From the NCBI GenBank assembly GCA_018907035.1, contig JACCIC010000037.1, positions 1,791,501 to 1,855,500 of the forward strand: DNA of 64,000 bases, given 5' to 3'. Below the pieces are notes generated by a model, which saw nothing but the letters and a program-made list of their open reading frames with translations, ran no database searches and was not told the DNA's origin. Position numbers and translations under genes: made by a program. Source of the DNA: Sycobia sp. Sy_11 (taxonomy: Eukaryota; Arthropoda; Insecta; Hymenoptera; Epichrysomallidae). Below are positions 24,721-36,137 of this stretch, piece by piece (the first letter of the stretch is position 1; each line of letters begins with the position of its first letter).

Positions 24721-25183
24721 TGTGGGAACTGCGTCAACGTGCGTGAGGGCACTCGATCTGCTCTTAGGCGAGCGCAACTCGCGGCAGCAAGTGTTCGCTG
24801 CCCGGCATCTTAGCGTCTGGTCTTCCCAAGACGTCGGAGCGCGCTACGTGCATATCTTTTGCGCTCCCTTCGCCCGGCTTTCTCCTAGAACGGGGTAAAG
24901 TTTGCGGCGGCCAGAAAGAACCAAGTGATTTAGGATTGTAAGCGAGCGTTAATATAGATTAAGACTGTATGTATTCCTTTAATGTTGTAAGTAGCATAAT
25001 TAGTTTGTAAGAATATATGTATAGTTTTATATATTTTATATAATTTTAATTTAATAAAGAGTATGCTTGCCCTGACTTTTCCCTCTAAACTGCGAGGGTT
25101 TTTATGCCGAGGCAAGTTGTTGCATTTTCGCGATATCTGATTTTTTATTAAAGAAGAGATCAATAATTCCACCATTCCTTACA
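24721..25183 (+). mobile_element. Possible solo LTR or other repeat terminus (tentative)
   Basis: The segment begins TGTGGGAACTGCG and can be ended at a CCTTACA near 25183, giving TG...CA-type ends and about 463 bp, a usual LTR size. Inside are a GC-rich left half, then an AT-rich part with an AATAAA signal at 25053, then a structured tail: CCCTC/GAGGG (25081-25085 with 25094-25098) inside CTTGCC/GGCAAG (25066-25071 with 25111-25116). No clean target-site duplication was found (TCTAT on the left, CTAAT on the right), and no internal retroelement coding sequence flanks it. It could equally be a degraded transposon end or the 3' end of a non-coding transcript. Confidence 0.2.
25081..25098 (+). 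terminator. Small hairpin downstream of a poly(A) signal
   Basis: A CCCTC/GAGGG stem with an 8-nt loop lies about 28 bp right of AATAAAG (25053) and is itself bracketed by CTTGCC and GGCAAG. It fits an RNA 3'-end region, but the call rests on sequence symmetry only. Confidence 0.2.
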
Positions 25184-25479
25184 CTAATATTCCTTATACA
25201 ATTAAACCAGTATTATACCTTATAAGACTTTTATTCAGTGCTCTTCTTCTGAAGTTTTTTTAGACTGAGCAAAACCATAGGCGCTTGATATCTATTTGTA
25301 GTTTTTACCTTTCTATCTATACACAATTAGATCTCCGATAAGTTTCGATAGCATCTAATGAAGACATGGAGGCTAGTATTGAACTTTCTGTTAAATAAGC
25401 TATATATATATATACACGGTTATAAACTCCGATCACGTGACTTTGTCCCCATAGTCCCGAATAAATTAGCTCCTGCTTA

Positions 25480-26560
25480 CCACTGGCCTCGAGGATAAGA
25501 CGCTCTGATCCTACGTCTGTGCTCTATTCAAGAATTTCGCGCGTACTCTTTTACGGCGAGATGCCTCCAAAGCCGTTCTACTGTACACGTATCCGTCCAT
25601 ATACACCCAGTGTCAAAGTCATCAGAAGCAGCAACAGCAGCACAGCAGTACTGCGTTGGGACGAAGTCACCCCATATCGCGCGGGTTGTATCAGCGATCC
25701 CCGACACGTGCAAATTAGGGATTCGTGTTTGTCGAAACTCTCTCCCTTCTCTCGCTCTCTCTCTCTCTCTCTCCCTGTCTCTCTCGCTGTGCAGCCAATC
25801 AGAGGTTACGTCTGATTAGAGGCTCGCGGCTCTCGCTATCGCGTTAATTATCCCATCAGGGGGCCAGACGGCGGTAGCGCGACGCGTGCGGGCGCAAGCG
25901 CATCGACCGAAGAGAGCCCCACAGCCGTTCTCAAGTCGAACGAGCGCGCGCTTGAACCGTAAACTTAATCCACCGTCCTTCGCTGCCTCATTCCCTTCTA
26001 TACTCTCTCTCTGTCTCTCTCTCTTACTCTCTCTCTCTCTCTCTCCCTCTTTCTCCCTCCCTTCTCTTTCTCTGTGCCGTCCTTGGCGACGTCGCCGTAA
26101 CTCATAATTATATGCCCAAGGATGTATAATCAAGGACTTCAAACGAGCGGAAGAGAGCGCTCGACGTCGTCGACGCCCGCGCCGCGCCGATTGCCGGACT
26201 AAAAAGCGACCCTAACTACTTAAACGACGCGCGAGAAAGCGGCCGGCTCTCTTGATTACCAGGTTACTCGCGCCGAGGTTTAACGTTCTTCTCTCCGGCG
26301 ATCCCCTTTTGTTCTTGCCTAAGTTTTACGCTCTCCTCCGAGCCTTGCTCCACCGAAATGCTCGTCCGCGTTATTTTATCCGTCCGGGGGAGGTTGGCAG
26401 GGGAGATTCTCTTTAAGGGCTACGAGGACGAAGACGACGCGGGGAGGCTGGATTTAATTTAATTTCACGTATCTTGAAGCTTGTTTGCCATGGCATAATT
26501 GTGTAATTATCTCGAAACAATTTTAATGCGGGGTGGTTCGGTAATAGCGACGTAAATCGG
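25480..26560. other. GC-rich block, no gene recognised
   Basis: CpG-rich DNA with short CT runs near 25758 and 26005. A minus-strand donor-like CCAGTG then GTAAGC lies at about 25482, with a short open frame before it but no convincing acceptor. Confidence 0.5.
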
Positions 26561-27310
26561 TATTTTTGCTCAAGGCCAGCTCGAGTATATATACTAATAT
26601 CTATAGGTTACGAAGCAAGATTAAAATTTGTAGTATTATAGATTATTATTGTTATATATACTCTGTATACATTTTCATTAAGACTTTAAACAACATTGTT
26701 CGCCGATATATTTTCACATTGTTCTGGATGGCTTCTAGATGGCTCTGTCAGTTACACATGGTTGACTAAATTCTGGAAGAAAATCGTTTAATGCAAAATC
26801 TATTAAAATCATCCATCATGAGAAAAAAGAAGATACTTAAAATGTAGAAAGACTTTCAAGGACAAGAGCGAAAGATTAAGCTAGCTTAACTTGTTTCTAG
26901 AAACAAAATTAATTTGTATTATGATATAAACTCAAATGAACAGAAATAATATGTTGTTAGGAGATTACATAATGAATTTTAGTAACTTAGATAATGAAGA
27001 GGCTTAAGTCCTGAGATAAAATTAAGTTTCAATAAGTAATTACAGTTTTTGAGGATTCTTATTCTTTTTCTGTTCTCAGTCTGTATAATTTTAGAAATAA
27101 TTGTTGAGCTTTTAAAATTATTTTAGAATGATAAAAAATTTTATTTTTGATAAGAATTTTATTGTGAAATAAGCATCTCAAGATTAATTTGCTATACTTT
27201 TATTAGAAAAATATAAAGGTATTTGGAATATTTAATCTATCGACTACACTTCTGTAAGATATCCTTTTATTACAACTTCAAATTGTAAATAATAGAAAAA
27301 CTTCCCCAAG
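26560..27310. other. AT-rich block without recognisable features
   Basis: About 750 bp of AT-rich DNA. One 67-codon hydrophobic, tyrosine-rich frame is typical of random AT-rich DNA. Confidence 0.55.
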
Positions 27311-27852
27311 CCATCGTCAAATTCCGTTTGCCACGCGAAACAATCTAATGGAATCGCATGAGTAGTAGAAGCGGAGAGCAGCGACGACGGCGACAGAGCT
27401 TTCCGCATATATAGAAACGATCAACACTTATCTCTGATCCTCTCAAATCCTATATAGCCCAGACTACTACCGAGGCGGGACCCCCCTCCATCTCTCTCTC
27501 TCTCTCTCTCTACCTCTATCTCTCTCTTTCCTTCGCAGTTCAATACCTTAAATACTGCACTCGACGGAACTCCGATTGGCGGGGATTTGCGCGCCGAAGT
27601 CGTCTCGCAAGAGTCGCGCAGGCGAGTCGCACGCCGACTTGGAATTTAAGAGTCAAATCCTGGATAGGGACGGGAGGCGAACGACAGTTCCTATCGACAT
27701 CGCATATACATGAGAGCGAATGGAGAAGAGAGAGAGAGAGAGAGAGGAACGCGTCGCCAGGCCAGACGGGAAATTCGCGTAAATATTAATTAAGGTCGGT
27801 AGATAGGAAGAGAAAGGACCCGCGGTAGCGGCATCTAATGTGGGCGGAGGAG

Positions 27853-27861
27853 TATATAAAA
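27853..27861 (+). promoter_or_regulatory. TATAAAA motif
   Basis: TATATAAAA stands alone in GC-rich DNA. An arthropod-type initiator match TCATTC lies at 27902, about 50 bp downstream, further than the usual 30 bp. Confidence 0.12.
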
Positions 27862-28030
27862 TACGGATAATTAGGACGAGCGACGTGGGTGTGCGTATCG
27901 TTCATTCGCTCCCTCGAGACTCTCGTGTGGGCGTCTCATTTCTCGGACGGCAAAACTCTCGCAGGAACGCCTGTATGAGACTCTCAGACGATTTAAGAAG
28001 GAGAAGCACTCGCTGTCTATCTCTCATTAT

Positions 28031-28075
28031 CTCTCTCTCTCTCTCTATCTCCCTCTCCCTCTCTCTATCTCCCTC

Positions 28076-28119
<44 letters not shown>

Positions 28120-28130
28120 TGTCTCTCTCT
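28031..28130. repeat. Compound (CT)n tract
   Basis: About 100 bp of CT repeats broken by TAT, CCC and TTC. The pure core is at 28079-28114. Confidence 0.93.
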
Positions 28131-28762
28131 AACTCTCACTGCCTTTTTCCCCGTATTATTTTGTATTAATATTTATGCAAATAAACCTAAATCTATCTAC
28201 TTATGGCTCTCTCTTTCAAGCATAGCTGCAGTATTCGCAGCTCCTCTCTCTCCCCTTCCTCGGCGTTTCAACGATTGCTTAAGATCGGAACACTCGGCCA
28301 ACCACGATTTTTCGAACTGCTCTAGAACGTACACACGTGCTTCGACAATATTTTCGGCGACAGCTCGCGTCTGTATCGCTCTACGACAGTTATAATATCT
28401 GTGTAGATATATATGAAAGATCTCCCGGATAGCGAACGCGAACGGACTGCCGCCTGAAATCCCATCTGTGCGGACGCTCGCCCACGCGGCCGTAGGAGGG
28501 CGGAAAATAAAAGATGAGTGCTATACGGCTCCGTCGTAGACTTAGCGAGGAGAAGAGGCCGAAGGGAGAAAGGACGGGGTGAGGGGGCGCACGCGCGACT
28601 CACCGGCTCTGCTCGGCCCCGTGAAACTTTTCATTCCGTAACTTCTGGGGATTAAATTATCACGGCGGGACGATTGTCTCGAGAGAAGATTAGGAATGGA
28701 AAGGAAGGCTTCGCGAGCACTGCGTCCAACGCGTTTGAGAGGATGGGATGAGGGCGCGGAGG

Positions 28763-28766
<4 letters not shown>

Positions 28767-28802
<36 letters not shown>
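28767..28802. repeat. (AG)n microsatellite
   Basis: Pure AG tract of 36 bp. A CT tract lies about 300 bp to the right (29099). Confidence 0.95.
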
Positions 28803-28806
<4 letters not shown>

Positions 28807-29095
28807 AGAGGGAGAGAGAGAGAGCAGACGAGAGTCTATTTTATAGTCGCTGAGTTTACCGTCTAGTATAAGCCGGGGAACGCCCTTTTCCTCGCCCCTC
28901 CCCCACATCCCTTTCCGGTTCCTTCATCGGTTTATATATACGAATATACATATACGAAAGAGCTTGCGAACATGGGCCGCCTCTCTTTTATTAGTCTGAT
29001 TGTTCCCGTAATTTATGTACTCCGAAACTTTGATTTATCGTCACGGGGAAACGACGAACGAATCGAGTAACATATCTATATATAAATATTCCCTC

Positions 29096-29098
<3 letters not shown>

Positions 29099-29127
<29 letters not shown>
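29099..29127. repeat. (CT)n microsatellite
   Basis: CT tract of about 28 bp, following a C-rich run. Confidence 0.92.
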
Positions 29128-29133
<6 letters not shown>

Positions 29134-29472
29134 CGCCAAAGAGGCACACAACACGAGCAGAGTTAAGGTATAATAAAATTTCATAACTACATTCCCGAGT
29201 ACGCGAGCGGTTTATATTTCGCTCGGAATTTCTTTCAATGGCCACCCGAAATAATTTTAGATCGTCGTAATGTCGCCGTGCTCTCGACACTTTCTGCAAA
29301 AATAGGGCTGTTAAAACTCTTTGCGCTCGTGTTCGTTTTTCGATTTGCATTCGGCGAAAAAATTGGAAAAAATAATTTTTCTATAATTTTAAAAATTAAT
29401 TTAAAAAATTGGAAAACATAAATAAAAAAAACACAAATAAAAATAACATGCTTCCTATCTATAAAGGTGGCA

Positions 29473-29769
29473 ATGGCGATAGTCATAATTTCTATCAGAA
29501 ATTCGGACAATAAATGGTACGATATACGAGACATCATATCAGTACAAATACAATATGTGCACGATTTTCAAAAGCTGCTTAGAACAACTAATGAATTTGA
29601 TGATCTGAAAGTACGTCTAATCGAAAAAATTAACGATGAGGAACTAAAGATCAGGATACCTCCCTTGGGGCAAGGGGGTGGAAGATGGGAGGGACCTCGG
29701 GCAATAATAAGTTATCCGAACGGTAATTACGAATGGCGAAAGAGCGTTGCTACGGATTCGCAATTGTAA
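29473..29769 (+). CDS. Unrecognised 98-codon ORF, low confidence
   Basis: ATG at 29473 opens a repeat-free 98-codon frame. The first two thirds have an ordinary soluble-protein look with mixed charged and aliphatic residues, for example FDDLKVRLIEKINDEELKIR, which could be helical. The last third is Gly/Trp-rich and contains YPNGNYEW. No family is recognised, there is no signal peptide or membrane segment, and no neighbouring exon can be joined to it. It sits in a moderately AT-rich interval, where a 98-codon open frame is somewhat less expected than in the GC-rich blocks. Chance remains the leading explanation. Confidence 0.15.
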   Translation: MAIVIISIRNSDNKWYDIRDIISVQIQYVHDFQKLLRTTNEFDDLKVRLIEKINDEELKIRIPPLGQGGGRWEGPRAIISYPNGNYEWRKSVATDSQL

Positions 29770-30870
29770 CGGAGACAGAGTGGCACGACAAATTAATAGA
29801 AGCGAAGGCGTCAGGAGGTGCTCCCCCCTCCGGACAGGAACAATTAAGTCACCTTTCCGCTGAAATTCTCTCTCCCACTCTGACCGTTGCAGAGAAACTT
29901 TTTATTATTCGCCGCCTAACGAGTGCGCGCTCGAGTAGCCGTAAGGGGGGAGGAGTGATTGAATTATCGTTCCCGATAATTATTGAAGTGCCCCCGCCGC
30001 CTCATCGTTCCACCGCTCAAAATCAAGCACGAAAAAAGCAATACGAATCGCTTGCGGAGCGAATATAGAGAGAAAGACAGAGGGTGAATGAAAGAGGGAA
30101 AGAAAGAAGAGAGAGAATTAGAGGGGAAAGAGAGAGTTTGGCACACGCACGCCTTAGGATTTCGTACCAATACGCTTGCGGCTTCGTATTCTTTTTTCGT
30201 TGTCTTAATTGCAGACGCGGACGGGAATATTAATATCGCGAATTTCATAGCTATTCATGAGCGCGACCAGGTAGCAGCATAGACGCATACGCGAACGTAC
30301 AAACGGGCTCGTACATGAGTGCGAGAGACGGCATTTTCAATTCCGAAACGCGCGCGCGAAACAATTGATTATACGGGCGGGACGACTAGCAAGCTCGGCG
30401 GATTAATGCTGCTCGTTTAACAAGAATACTCGCGTTGTACATAGCATGCGCTTATTATCACTGATACGCGTTTTAATAATTATACATGTCCCTGACAAAG
30501 GCATTTACATTAATATAATTATTTATTTATTTACTTAAATAACGATTTATAGTATTAGTAATCTTTGATTCAGCTATAATGATGTTTTTTCTTTAAATAT
30601 TCTACAGCCATTTTTTTAAATTTAATATATTATATATATATTATTAATATATATATACACGTCAGTGGAACGATAGAGAAGAAAATTGAGAGTTTATCAT
30701 TGAATGCGGTTATTGTTCGAATGCCGCTACGACCACCGGATTTATTGCTTTTTATTTTAACTTTCTATTTAACTTAAATTAAGGGGGTATGTCATGATTT
30801 ATCTTTTTCTCTCTCTTTCTTTTGAAGGGTAACCGGAGCATAGAAAGGGAGAGAAATAGAAAGACACATA
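29770..30870. other. Mixed non-coding DNA
   Basis: GC-moderate to 30480, then AT-rich with a short irregular TATATTA patch near 30630. No gene was recognised. Confidence 0.55.
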
Positions 30871-30874
30871 CACA

Positions 30875-30876
<2 letters not shown>

Positions 30877-30931
<55 letters not shown>

Positions 30932-30933
30932 CT

Positions 30934-30985
<52 letters not shown>

Positions 30986-31035
30986 ACTCTCACTCACTCA
31001 CTCACTCACTCACACTCACAGTGAGAGAGAGAGAG
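30877..31035. repeat. 159-bp compound CT/CACT tract with inverted GA end
   Basis: A pure CT run of 51 bp (30877-30927) continues as interrupted CT, then a tetranucleotide ACTC array (about 30986-31012), and ends in GTGAGAGAGAGAGA. CTCTCTCTCAC at 30976-30986 and GTGAGAGAGAG at 31021-31031 are perfect inverted repeats, so the right end can fold into an 11-bp stem. Confidence 0.95.
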
Positions 31036-31416
31036 AAATTCATGAGACCGTTATGACACCGCAAAGAAGAAAGGTGGGTGGTTGAGGGAAAGAAAGAAAG
31101 CATACGACAGAGAGATGAAACTTGTCGTCTCTTTCGGAGAGGCGGATCAAAGGAGGAACTGCGAAGGAGATTGAAAATCCGGGTCACGTGCCTGGAGGGG
31201 AGAGAGAGCGAGAGCGTACATGAGGCGCGCGAGTACAGTCGCGCACATAATTGTACGGGCAGCATGCAGAAAAGACGCTTTGACTGCAATACAAGATTTG
31301 CAATATCAGGACGGAAAGAGAAAGAAAACTAAAGAGAGACAGAGAGATCGAGAGCTGAACGAAGCTCGCTTCAGCAAAAGAAAAACAGGAAAAACGAGAG
31401 TTTCTCTCGCTGGCCT

Positions 31417-31417
<1 letters not shown>

Positions 31418-31487
<70 letters not shown>
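31418..31487. repeat. (CA)n microsatellite, 70 bp
   Basis: Pure CA tract of 35 units and the only long CA array in the window. Confidence 0.97.
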
Positions 31488-31488
<1 letters not shown>

Positions 31489-31499
31489 CACTGTATATA

Positions 31500-32520
31500 T
31501 CTTTATCTGCTGTCGTATTTCATCCCATTACTCTAGACCTTTTCAAACAAACCTCTTTTTTGTTTTAACACAAAGAAGGAGTAAGGGATCTATTGATGAA
31601 AACCGAGATAAAGATCCGAATTTATGAAGCAATCATTGGATTGCTTTAATTGCATTGAATGGAAAGGAAAATGCAGAGGTGATTACGATATAGTACTTAG
31701 TTACGTGCTTATGTTTTATTTTATTTTAGCGCTGACTATGCGGGAAGTTAGTGCTTTTTACACATTATATTTAGGAAAATTGTTCTTTTTAATACAGAGT
31801 CGTCGAGAATTTGATTTGAAAATAATCAATAGTTATTCCATTTACCAGAAAATTTGAATCAAGCAGCAATAATGTCAAATATAACTGAAGTTTCTAAATG
31901 CATGACTTATACCAACTTATGTAATAAAGAACATTTTTTTATAAATATTGAACTTGGACAAAGAATATATACAATTTGGAATTATCGGGTGTATTTACAT
32001 CTGCTTGAGCATACTAAAAAGCTAACTATTAGTAATAAAGATATCCAAGATTTATACCATTTTCATACCTCAAATTTTTCACTGTTATTCTTCATTTTTA
32101 TTAGCGAACACATTTTATAAAGAAACTATAGTATTGAATAAAACTAGAATGTTGTGAAAGTGGAAAGGCAATGGTTTAAAAATTTATTCCATAATAAAAT
32201 AATATCTTAAGCCCATTATTGAAGAAGATAAAAAAATAGTGATTTCTTAAAATAAAATTTTACATTCGATTCACAATTTCCGTTTTATATTAAAAATACG
32301 ATAATCCTCTGTATTTATCTCACCTTCTGTGAACCACTAGATCAGTGTCAACCCTTAGTAAACTATTATCACTAGAATTGTAGAATGTACCGATAATTAT
32401 ATTTTAGCCCGAAGCCAAGTGTAATTCACAAATAATTATCAGCTGAGAATGTTAATTGACGATCTTAATTAATTGTTAGTTAACGAGTCGAAAGGATTTG
32501 CAATGAATGCGTGTTGCATT
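31500..32520. other. AT-rich block with two adjacent short ORFs
   Basis: Two stop-free frames follow one another: 31624-31857 (ATG start, 77 codons, partly hydrophobic) and 31854-32120 (no ATG at its start). Their amino-acid make-up is typical of AT-rich DNA and neither resembles a known family, so they are not called as genes. Confidence 0.5.
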
Positions 32521-32981
32521 TAAATTATACCGACTCAACCCACATCCGTAGGCTCAAGTTTTTCTACGTTAAAAGCCAGAGAAATCAGTACAAGGTGCTC
32601 GTGTACATCGTTTACGGCGCATTACGTCTAAAGATTATCAGATATAACAAACCTCTGATACACACGGATGCACGCGCGCACAAACACGCGCGCGAAAAAA
32701 TATCGCGATTCCTTTTGGGCCCACTAGCGAAATATGTGAAATTCACTTGAATTTTATGAAATCGCGACTGGTTAAAATTCAAACTGCGCGCCGTCAGCAC
32801 GATAACCCCTCGGTAAATGCTTAACTTTTATACGAGGTAGCGAGGCTTGAAGGGTATAATTTTATAGGAGAACTTCAGCAGCTTAAAATGTATACAGCCT
32901 TTGTAATAATAACTTGTAAACTGTAATAACGACTTTCTCTACTTATTACAGATTCTTTAGTGTGAGCAATCATATTTAGAA

Positions 32982-32984
<3 letters not shown>

Positions 32985-33035
<51 letters not shown>
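32985..33035. repeat. (TA)n microsatellite
   Basis: Pure TA tract of 51 bp, only 30 bp left of a GA array. Confidence 0.95.
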
Positions 33036-33037
<2 letters not shown>

Positions 33038-33064
33038 CGGAAATCGGCGAGACACATGAGGAAC

Positions 33065-33071
33065 AGAGAGA

Positions 33072-33125
<54 letters not shown>
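33065..33125. repeat. (AG)n microsatellite
   Basis: About 61 bp of AG repeats with one AC interruption. Confidence 0.95.
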
Positions 33126-33128
<3 letters not shown>

Positions 33129-33467
33129 AGAGAGAACAATCCGGCTCGGGTTAAATTCACGTCGCTCGCGCTGCTCGAGCAGTGAACAGATAGGAGAAGA
33201 GGGGTGAAGGTGATCTAGGCAGTACCCGAATACGGAATTCACTTTTGCTTCAGATACTTCCACACATACACAGGTGGGCGCGCACCGTCTTGTGCGTCCT
33301 TTCACGGTGCAGAAAAGGACAAGAGTTGTATATATATACAAACTTTACGCAGCTCGGTTCTGGCGCAAAGTGCGAGGGTAGCGGGTGAGGATGAGAGACA
33401 GCCTTGAGTTTTGATTAACTTCTAGTCGCGGCGAATGTCTGATTGAATTGGCGTCGACGAGGAACTG

Positions 33468-33493
33468 TCTCTCTCTCTCTCTCTCTCTCTCTC
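33468..33493. repeat. (TC)n microsatellite
   Basis: Pure TC tract of 26 bp, inverted relative to the GA array at 33065. Confidence 0.92.
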
Positions 33494-33639
33494 GCTTACT
33501 CCTCCCCTATCCCTGTTTCCTGCATGACTTCTTACTATACAGATGTCCTTTAAGATCCTTCACTCTTTCCTCTTATACTAGGAACCTTTCCTATGTACTT
33601 TTCTGACAACTTTAAACTCCGTTCCCGCCGCCCGTATAT

Positions 33640-34450
33640 GTGTCTCATTTCTGCTGTTTTTTTATTTCCAGATTTGTTTTTTATATCTTTTCGTTGGTAC
33701 ACTTTGTTTAAAATTTATATTAATATCGTAACTTATGCTTCTTTTCCAGTAATTTAACAAAGTAATAAAATCTATCTTGAGGGCGTTAAATATTCTAGCA
33801 GATTTAGTCTGGAATTTCTACAGAAAACTCGCGCTCAAATTGCAAGAGTACAAAATTTTATTCGTCAAATTATGAGATTATAGAAAAGCAAAATGTCAAT
33901 TGGGCAAACGAACAGGCAGTGTTGCCCTAATACGCACGTTAATCTGATTAGATCGACGATAAAATTATCGCATTAATAATCATAATTTGCGCTCATAAGA
34001 ATATTAATTTAAGATTCGCCTTTATAGTTAACGAACCCAGTCGTACGGTGCTCCTACAATCTCCTAAAGAATTTCATAGTATTTATGAGAGAACAGATCA
34101 GTCATTCTTTTTTTATTCGTCCGCTATCGACCATACACGTTATTTTTTCAATCCCTGTTTCTCGCTCACGGCTGAAGATTGAAAAGAATCTTTTTAACAT
34201 CGAATTCCACCAATGCTCGCTCTCTCCTTCTTTCTCTTGCCACGAATCTACTCTTCCGTATCTATACGTATATATTTGTTCTCTAGAGGATTTGAGTATG
34301 GGAGAGGGGATAAACAGTGGGCAGGACTAACTAATATAGCAGAAGAAGGTAAATGACAAGAAATGAAGGGAAGGCGGCAGTAGCGTGGCAAGTGGGATAG
34401 GCGATTGCGGCAAAAGGGAAAATAATGGAAAGAAAAAGTGAGACAGAGAA
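33640..34450. other. AT-rich DNA with pyrimidine-rich acceptor-like sites
   Basis: Two T-rich stretches end in CCAG (near 33672 and 33750) and resemble plus-strand 3' splice sites, but no exon follows that is bounded by a donor. No gene was recognised. Confidence 0.45.
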
Positions 34451-34451
34451 A

Positions 34452-34453
<2 letters not shown>

Positions 34454-34495
<42 letters not shown>
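34454..34495. repeat. (GA)n microsatellite
   Basis: GA tract of about 42 bp with one GGGA interruption at its left end. Confidence 0.94.
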
Positions 34496-34497
<2 letters not shown>

Positions 34498-34627
34498 AGG
34501 ATGAACAACTGCCGTTTTTAGTTTAGCTAAACTGGAGGCTCTCTTGGTGCGCCGTACTAGTCGTTCTATATCTTTAGGACAGCATTCAACGAATAGAGGA
34601 GACGTGACGATACGCACTTATACATAC

Positions 34628-34660
34628 ACTTACATCTGCGAGAAAAAGAGAGAAACAAAT
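34628..34660 (-). other. Minus-strand acceptor two bases before GTAAGT
   Basis: On the minus strand a long pyrimidine-rich run ends TTTCTCGCAG at 34636, followed by AT and then GTAAGT (34633-34628). A near-ideal acceptor and a near-ideal donor 2 nt apart resemble a recursive splice site or a nano-exon. The source of the pyrimidines is an AAAGAGAGAAA-type purine patch on the plus strand, so this may be a microsatellite side effect. Confidence 0.18.
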
Positions 34661-34732
34661 CGATCCGCATTCTCCCGATCTTCAGTCACTGCTTGCACGA
34701 GGAGTACTACGGACTCGGAAAAAAATAGAAAG

Positions 34733-34736
<4 letters not shown>

Positions 34737-34774
<38 letters not shown>
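34737..34774. repeat. (AG)n microsatellite
   Basis: Pure AG tract of 38 bp. Confidence 0.95.
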
Positions 34775-34776
<2 letters not shown>

Positions 34777-35835
34777 GAAAAATGAAAATAAGAAGCCATG
34801 CTTACTAAAGAAACGACATATAAAGAGCGGGAAAGAGAGAGAGGGGAAAGTTGCGCGAGGGCGACAGAGGCTATATACTGCGCGTTCCGCTCGATTTAGA
34901 GCCGGTAATAGTTCCGCACGTGGGCGCTCGCTCGCGCAGCGGTAATACAGGCGGCGTCGGCGCACTGCGGTAATGCGCTTCACCCTTTATCTTGCTGCCG
35001 TCTACCTACTCCCCTCTTGGCCCGGCTTCCGCGACTTCGCGGTAATCTCCTTCCCGCGTCGCGCACAAGAAGTTACGTATACGCCGCGAGAGGAGGATAT
35101 ATAGCTGCCGTCGCGTGCCGTTTTGCCGTCGCGTAGCCGCGCGGCATAAGAGCACCTTTAAAACAAGAAGAACGGGTCGAGGCTGGTGAATGGGGGAGGG
35201 GGTTGCGGAAAAGAAAGAGGGGAGAGAGAAAGAGAGAGAAAGAGGGAGAAATAGTCCACAGTAGAAGGGGATTTAAGGAAGACGCAGCAGCCGAGTCGAG
35301 CTGGTGGATGCTAGGCGCATTTAAGTTCTGCGAGAGAGAAAGAGATCGAGAGGGGGAGGGGGACCGAGAATATCGGAGAATAAGAATTCAAGGATGATAA
35401 AATGAAGTAAGACGCAAAGAGAAATTAAGGTTTGCGAAAGGAGGATGAATGAAAGGAAAAGGGGAGGGAGAGAAAGTCAGGCAGAAAGCCGGAGAATATA
35501 TATGAGAATGTAAAGAAGCAGAAGTGGGAGAGAGGTAGAAACGGAGAAAGAGAGAGGGAGGTAGACATCCAAAACAGGGATTTTGGGAAATCCCACTAGA
35601 CACGCTTGACTGGTTGAAATATCCTTCATTGCCATTCCCGGACTCGCGAGTACTCTCCGGATGTCGGCCCCTCCTTCTCCTCCTGCTCCTTTGCCTCTCG
35701 AAGGACCACGAACTGGTTTGCCAATGCGAAAAGGACCAACAGGAGCCGGCTATTACCGGTACTACCTCCGCGCCTCACGCCAGGGCCCAGGCAAAGCAAC
35801 ACACGCGTGCGCGTACACACCTTCTCTCTCGCGCG
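34775..35835. other. GC-rich, purine-rich block
   Basis: CpG-rich to 35160, then strongly purine-biased on the plus strand (35190-35570, many GAGA/GGGA runs). No gene was recognised. Confidence 0.5.
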
Positions 35836-35859
35836 CTCTCTCTCTCTCTCTCTCTCTCT
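35836..35859. repeat. (CT)n microsatellite
   Basis: Pure CT tract of 24 bp, 150 bp left of a GA array (36009): an inverted pair. Confidence 0.92.
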
Positions 35860-35998
35860 ACCCCTTCTGACGTCTTTCGACAGAAATCTCGTTTTTCCAA
35901 GTCAGTGCAGAAAGGGGCGAGGAGGAGGATTTAACCGGAGTCGAGAATGAGTTGGCTCGTGCACGAGGTTTCCGACCGTGGGAAGGGGGTAAATGTGT

Positions 35999-36008
<10 letters not shown>

Positions 36009-36038
<30 letters not shown>
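36009..36038. repeat. (AG)n microsatellite
   Basis: Pure AG tract of 30 bp, complementary to the CT tract at 35836. Confidence 0.93.
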
Positions 36039-36040
<2 letters not shown>

Positions 36041-36137
36041 GAAGGCGTCCTGCATTGCAACGACTAATGAACCATCTTGGAGAGCGCAAAGAGCCCGAGC
36101 AGCCCCGAGAGCTCGTGGAAACGGACCGAACTCTCCC

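Noticed and set aside
30877..31035. CRISPR-like or satellite interpretation of the repeat cluster
   Set aside because: Units are 2-4 bp with no unique spacers. It is a compound microsatellite.
31624..32120. Two consecutive AT-rich ORFs that looked like a frameshifted gene
   Set aside because: The second lacks an ATG at its start, residue composition is that of random AT-rich DNA, and no motif links the two.
34327..34617. Minus-strand frame with a protein-like start (RIVTSPLFVECCPKDIERLV)
   Set aside because: It begins at a non-ATG codon directly after an in-frame stop and runs into a Ser-Leu repeat after about 40 residues.
35094..35100. Isolated TATATAG in GC-rich DNA as a promoter
   Set aside because: There is no initiator or downstream element at the proper distance, and TATA-like strings are everywhere in this genome.
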